Positions 13,294 to 15,057 of a stretch of DNA of 15,057 bases are shown here, piece by piece. The DNA is taken from positions 1-15,057 of the forward strand of contig NZ_JBHULI010000006.1 of NCBI RefSeq assembly GCF_042684365.1, read 5' to 3'. Below the pieces are notes generated by a model. That model saw nothing but the letters and a program-made list of their open reading frames with translations, was not told where the DNA came from and did not search any database. Within the stretch, counting starts at the first letter, position 1. Each line of letters opens with the position of its first letter. The position numbers were made by a program, and so were the translations under genes. This DNA is from Gracilimonas halophila. GTDB lineage: Bacteria > Bacteroidota > Rhodothermia > Balneolales > Balneolaceae.

Positions 13294-13940
13294 GCTGCCG
13301 CCTCTTCAGTTTTTCCTTCAATGCTATTTTCTAATACTGGTAAAGAACTTTCCTGAATCAGTATCACATCTGCATTCATGATCTGATAGGTATTCGGTTT
13401 GTAACCTTCCAATACCTGAACTTTAGGAATGTTGCGTGCAGACTTATAAACATTGATATCTGTTTCGCTTGTCAAAATGATCACTTTCTTACCAGAGACC
13501 TCAAAAGCCTTAAGCATATCTGAAACTTGTGAAGTTTTAGGCTCATCAAATGAGAAATCCTGAACAACGATAATTCCTTCCGCAGTTGCCTTTAAAGAAA
13601 GGGCAGATTTACGTGCAAGTTGTCTGGTTTTCTTATTCATCTTGAAGCCATAATCTCGTGGCTTAGGACCAAATACAGTTCCACCTTTTCTAAGCAGAGG
13701 GGATTTTATATCACCACGACGAGCATTACCCGTTCCTTTCTGGCGATACATTTTCTTAGTACTTCCCTTTACTTCAGCGCGCTCCTTGGTTTTAGCTGTA
13801 CCTTGACGTTTGTTTGCAAGGTGTCTTCTAACATCTTCATAAAGAACCACTTCATTAGGTTCTATTGCAAAGATCGCATCGCTGAGTTCAGCTTTCTTGC
13901 TACTTTTTGATCCGTCTATTTTATAAATATCTAATTTCAT
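13290..13940 (-). CDS. rplD: 50S ribosomal protein L4
   Basis: L4 has a globular domain on the surface and a long loop that reaches the exit tunnel wall opposite L22. The 216 residues hold that loop at about 43-100, with MYRQKGTGNARRGDIKSPLL (64-83) and GGTVFGPKPRDYGFKMNKK (86-104). In E. coli L4 also represses the S10 operon through a leader before rpsJ; no such leader fits in the 10 bases here. It starts two bases after the rplC stop and overlaps rplW by 4 bases, so all three are likely translated in sequence. Confidence 0.98.
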   Translation of the reverse strand: MKLDIYKIDGSKSSKKAELSDAIFAIEPNEVVLYEDVRRHLANKRQGTAKTKERAEVKGSTKKMYRQKGTGNARRGDIKSPLLRKGGTVFGPKPRDYGFKMNKKTRQLARKSALSLKATAEGIIVVQDFSFDEPKTSQVSDMLKAFEVSGKKVIILTSETDINVYKSARNIPKVQVLEGYKPNTYQIMNADVILIQESSLPVLENSIEGKTEEAAA

Positions 13941-13942
13941 AA

Positions 13943-14584
13943 CTAATTGATAACAGACGTTTTATTGTGAATTTCTACGTAGCCACCTTTTGGCCCCGGA
14001 ATAGATCCTGTAACCAAAATCACGTTTGAATCTTCCAGGATGTTAGCGACGCTTAAATTTTTGATCTTAACGCGCTCGTTTCCTGACTGACCGGCCATTC
14101 TCATTCCCTTAAATACTTTTGAGGGATCAGATGCATTACCAATTGCACCGGGAGCTCTCAAACGATTATGCTGCCCGTGAGTGGCATCGCCAACTCCGGA
14201 AAAGTTATGTCGTTTAACAACACCTGTAAATCCGGTTCCTTTTGAGGTTGCTACCACATCAACAGTATCACCGACGGCGAATACATCACTGATGTTAAGC
14301 TCATCACCTACATCAAGTCCTTCAGGGATAAAATCTCTGAATTCTACAACTTGATGCTTAGCAGAAACACCTGCTTTATCAAAGTGACCTTTTACAGCTT
14401 TACTTACATTCTTTTCTTTGCGATCAAAAGCAGCAAGCTGAACAGCTGTGTAACCATCTGTTTCTTCTGTTTTGATCTGGGTAATAGCACAAGGTTCAAT
14501 TTCAATAACGGTTACCGGAATATTCCGTCCCGCGTTATCAAACACGCTTGTCATACCAACTTTTTTTCCTATCAAACCACTCAT
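13943..14584 (-). CDS. rplC: 50S ribosomal protein L3
   Basis: L3 is among the first proteins to bind 23S rRNA, and its long loop approaches the peptidyl transferase centre. The 213 residues begin MSGLIGKKVGMTSVFDNAGR. The central loop is seen as ATHGQHNRLRAPGAIGNASD and PSKVFKGMRMAGQSGNERV (134-172). Several glutamines lie in this region; in E. coli one here is methylated by PrmB, but I cannot say which would be the target. AAAGGA stands upstream of the ATG. The stop is TAG, two bases before rplD. Confidence 0.98.
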   Translation of the reverse strand: MSGLIGKKVGMTSVFDNAGRNIPVTVIEIEPCAITQIKTEETDGYTAVQLAAFDRKEKNVSKAVKGHFDKAGVSAKHQVVEFRDFIPEGLDVGDELNISDVFAVGDTVDVVATSKGTGFTGVVKRHNFSGVGDATHGQHNRLRAPGAIGNASDPSKVFKGMRMAGQSGNERVKIKNLSVANILEDSNVILVTGSIPGPKGGYVEIHNKTSVIN

Positions 14585-14599
14585 CGTGTTCGGGTCCTT

Positions 14600-14911
14600 T
14601 TATACTTTAATTTCTACATCAACACCGGAAGGCAATTCCAGCTTCATCAATGCATCAACGGTTTGTGATCCTGTTGAGAGAATATCAATGAGACGCTTAT
14701 GAGAACGATACTCAAATTGCTCACGTGACTTCTTATCAACAAAAACGGATTTATTAACCGTTATAATGCTTTTACGAGTGGGCAACGGGATTGGTCCCGA
14801 TACTACCGCACCAGTAGATTTAACAGTCTGAATAATCTTTTCAGCTGATTTATCGATCAGGTTATGATCGTATGACTTCAATTTGATTCTGATTTTTTGT
14901 TGTGTTGCCAC
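14600..14911 (-). CDS. rpsJ: 30S ribosomal protein S10 (NusE); GTG start
   Basis: S10 is part of the head of the small subunit and also acts as NusE, pairing with NusB in transcription antitermination and linking to NusG. The 103 residues include KIRIKLKSYDHNLIDKSAEK (6-25). The exposed loop GPIPLPTRK at 39-47 is used in these contacts. The end is LMKLELPSGVDVEIKV. The start codon is GTG at 14911, giving MATQQKIRIK; no in-frame ATG lies nearby before the core. AAGGA overlapping the tuf stop codon is placed 7 bases before it. It follows tuf by only 10 bases. Confidence 0.98.
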   Translation of the reverse strand: MATQQKIRIKLKSYDHNLIDKSAEKIIQTVKSTGAVVSGPIPLPTRKSIITVNKSVFVDKKSREQFEYRSHKRLIDILSTGSQTVDALMKLELPSGVDVEIKV

Positions 14912-14921
14912 GATCAGATCC

Positions 14922-15057
14922 TTAGTCTAAGATTTTAGTTACCACTCCGGCGCCAACAGTACGGCCACCTTCGCGAATTGCAAAGCGCAGTCCCTCTTCC
15001 ATCGCTACCGGCTGGATGAGTTCCACGTCTAATTTCACATTGTCTCCCGGCATCACC
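14922..15057 (-). CDS. tuf: elongation factor Tu, C-terminal end (partial)
   Basis: Only the last 44 codons and the TAA stop are in the window; the gene runs past the right edge. The residues include VMPGDNVKLDVELIQPVAME and end GGRTVGAGVVTKILD, which is the end of domain 3 of EF-Tu. EF-Tu carries aminoacyl-tRNA to the ribosome as a GTP complex. The stop codon is 10 bases before rpsJ, so the str-type genes (probably rpsL, rpsG and fusA further right, not seen) flow straight into the S10 block. No terminator or promoter fits between. Confidence 0.97.
   Translation of the reverse strand, partial: VMPGDNVKLDVELIQPVAMEEGLRFAIREGGRTVGAGVVTKILD

Noticed and set aside
1..15057. Mobile elements, CRISPR arrays, defence genes or other novel systems
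   Set aside because: Every base from 325 to 15057 is accounted for by conserved housekeeping genes with gaps of 24 bases or fewer, and the remaining 324 bases hold no spaced direct repeats or transposon ends.

Overview
The window is a single, uninterrupted chromosomal ribosomal-protein super-operon read entirely on the minus strand, so transcription runs from high to low coordinates. It holds the 3' end of tuf followed by 29 complete genes: 25 ribosomal proteins plus secY, map, infA and rpoA. The organism is a bacterium of the Bacteroidota/Rhodothermota/Balneolota side of the FCB group, most likely Balneola-like. That placement is inferred from protein style (cysteine-free L36, long-form S14, an FCB-like RpoA and S4, tailed L17 and S3), from the order secY-map-infA-rpmJ without adk, from the moderate-to-low G+C content, and from a TTG-N21-TAnnTTTG promoter motif downstream of the operon. 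No database search was possible, so the genus is not claimed.

Layout in order of transcription: tuf (partial, 15057-14922) leads after 10 bases into the S10 block: rpsJ, rplC, rplD, rplW, rplB, rpsS, rplV, rpsC, rplP, rpmC, rpsQ. The spc block follows: rplN, rplX, rplE, rpsN, rpsH, rplF, rplR, rpsE, rplO, secY. The map-infA-rpmJ link then joins the alpha block: rpsM, rpsK, rpsD, rpoA, rplQ. Gaps between genes are 1-24 bases, and two pairs overlap (rplD/rplW by 4 bases, map/infA by 8). There is no room for an internal leader, so the str, S10, spc and alpha operons of other bacteria appear to be one transcription unit here. It ends in a clear intrinsic terminator just after rplQ.

The genes form the core of the gene-expression machinery: both ribosomal subunits, initiation factor 1, elongation factor Tu, the RNA polymerase alpha subunit, the protein export channel, and the enzyme that removes the initiator methionine. 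Points that differ from the textbook cluster are the absence of rpmD (L30) between rpsE and rplO, the loss of the zinc ligands of L36 together with a zinc-free S14, a TTG start codon for rpsC, a GTG start for rpsJ, and long low-complexity charged tails on L17 and S3.

The only non-genic stretch is 1-324. It carries the terminator, further inverted repeats, and a plausible Bacteroidota-type promoter directed out of the left edge. A short open frame (113-1, minus) may be the start of the next gene. No previously undescribed system was found; this is a conserved housekeeping region with a few lineage-specific details.
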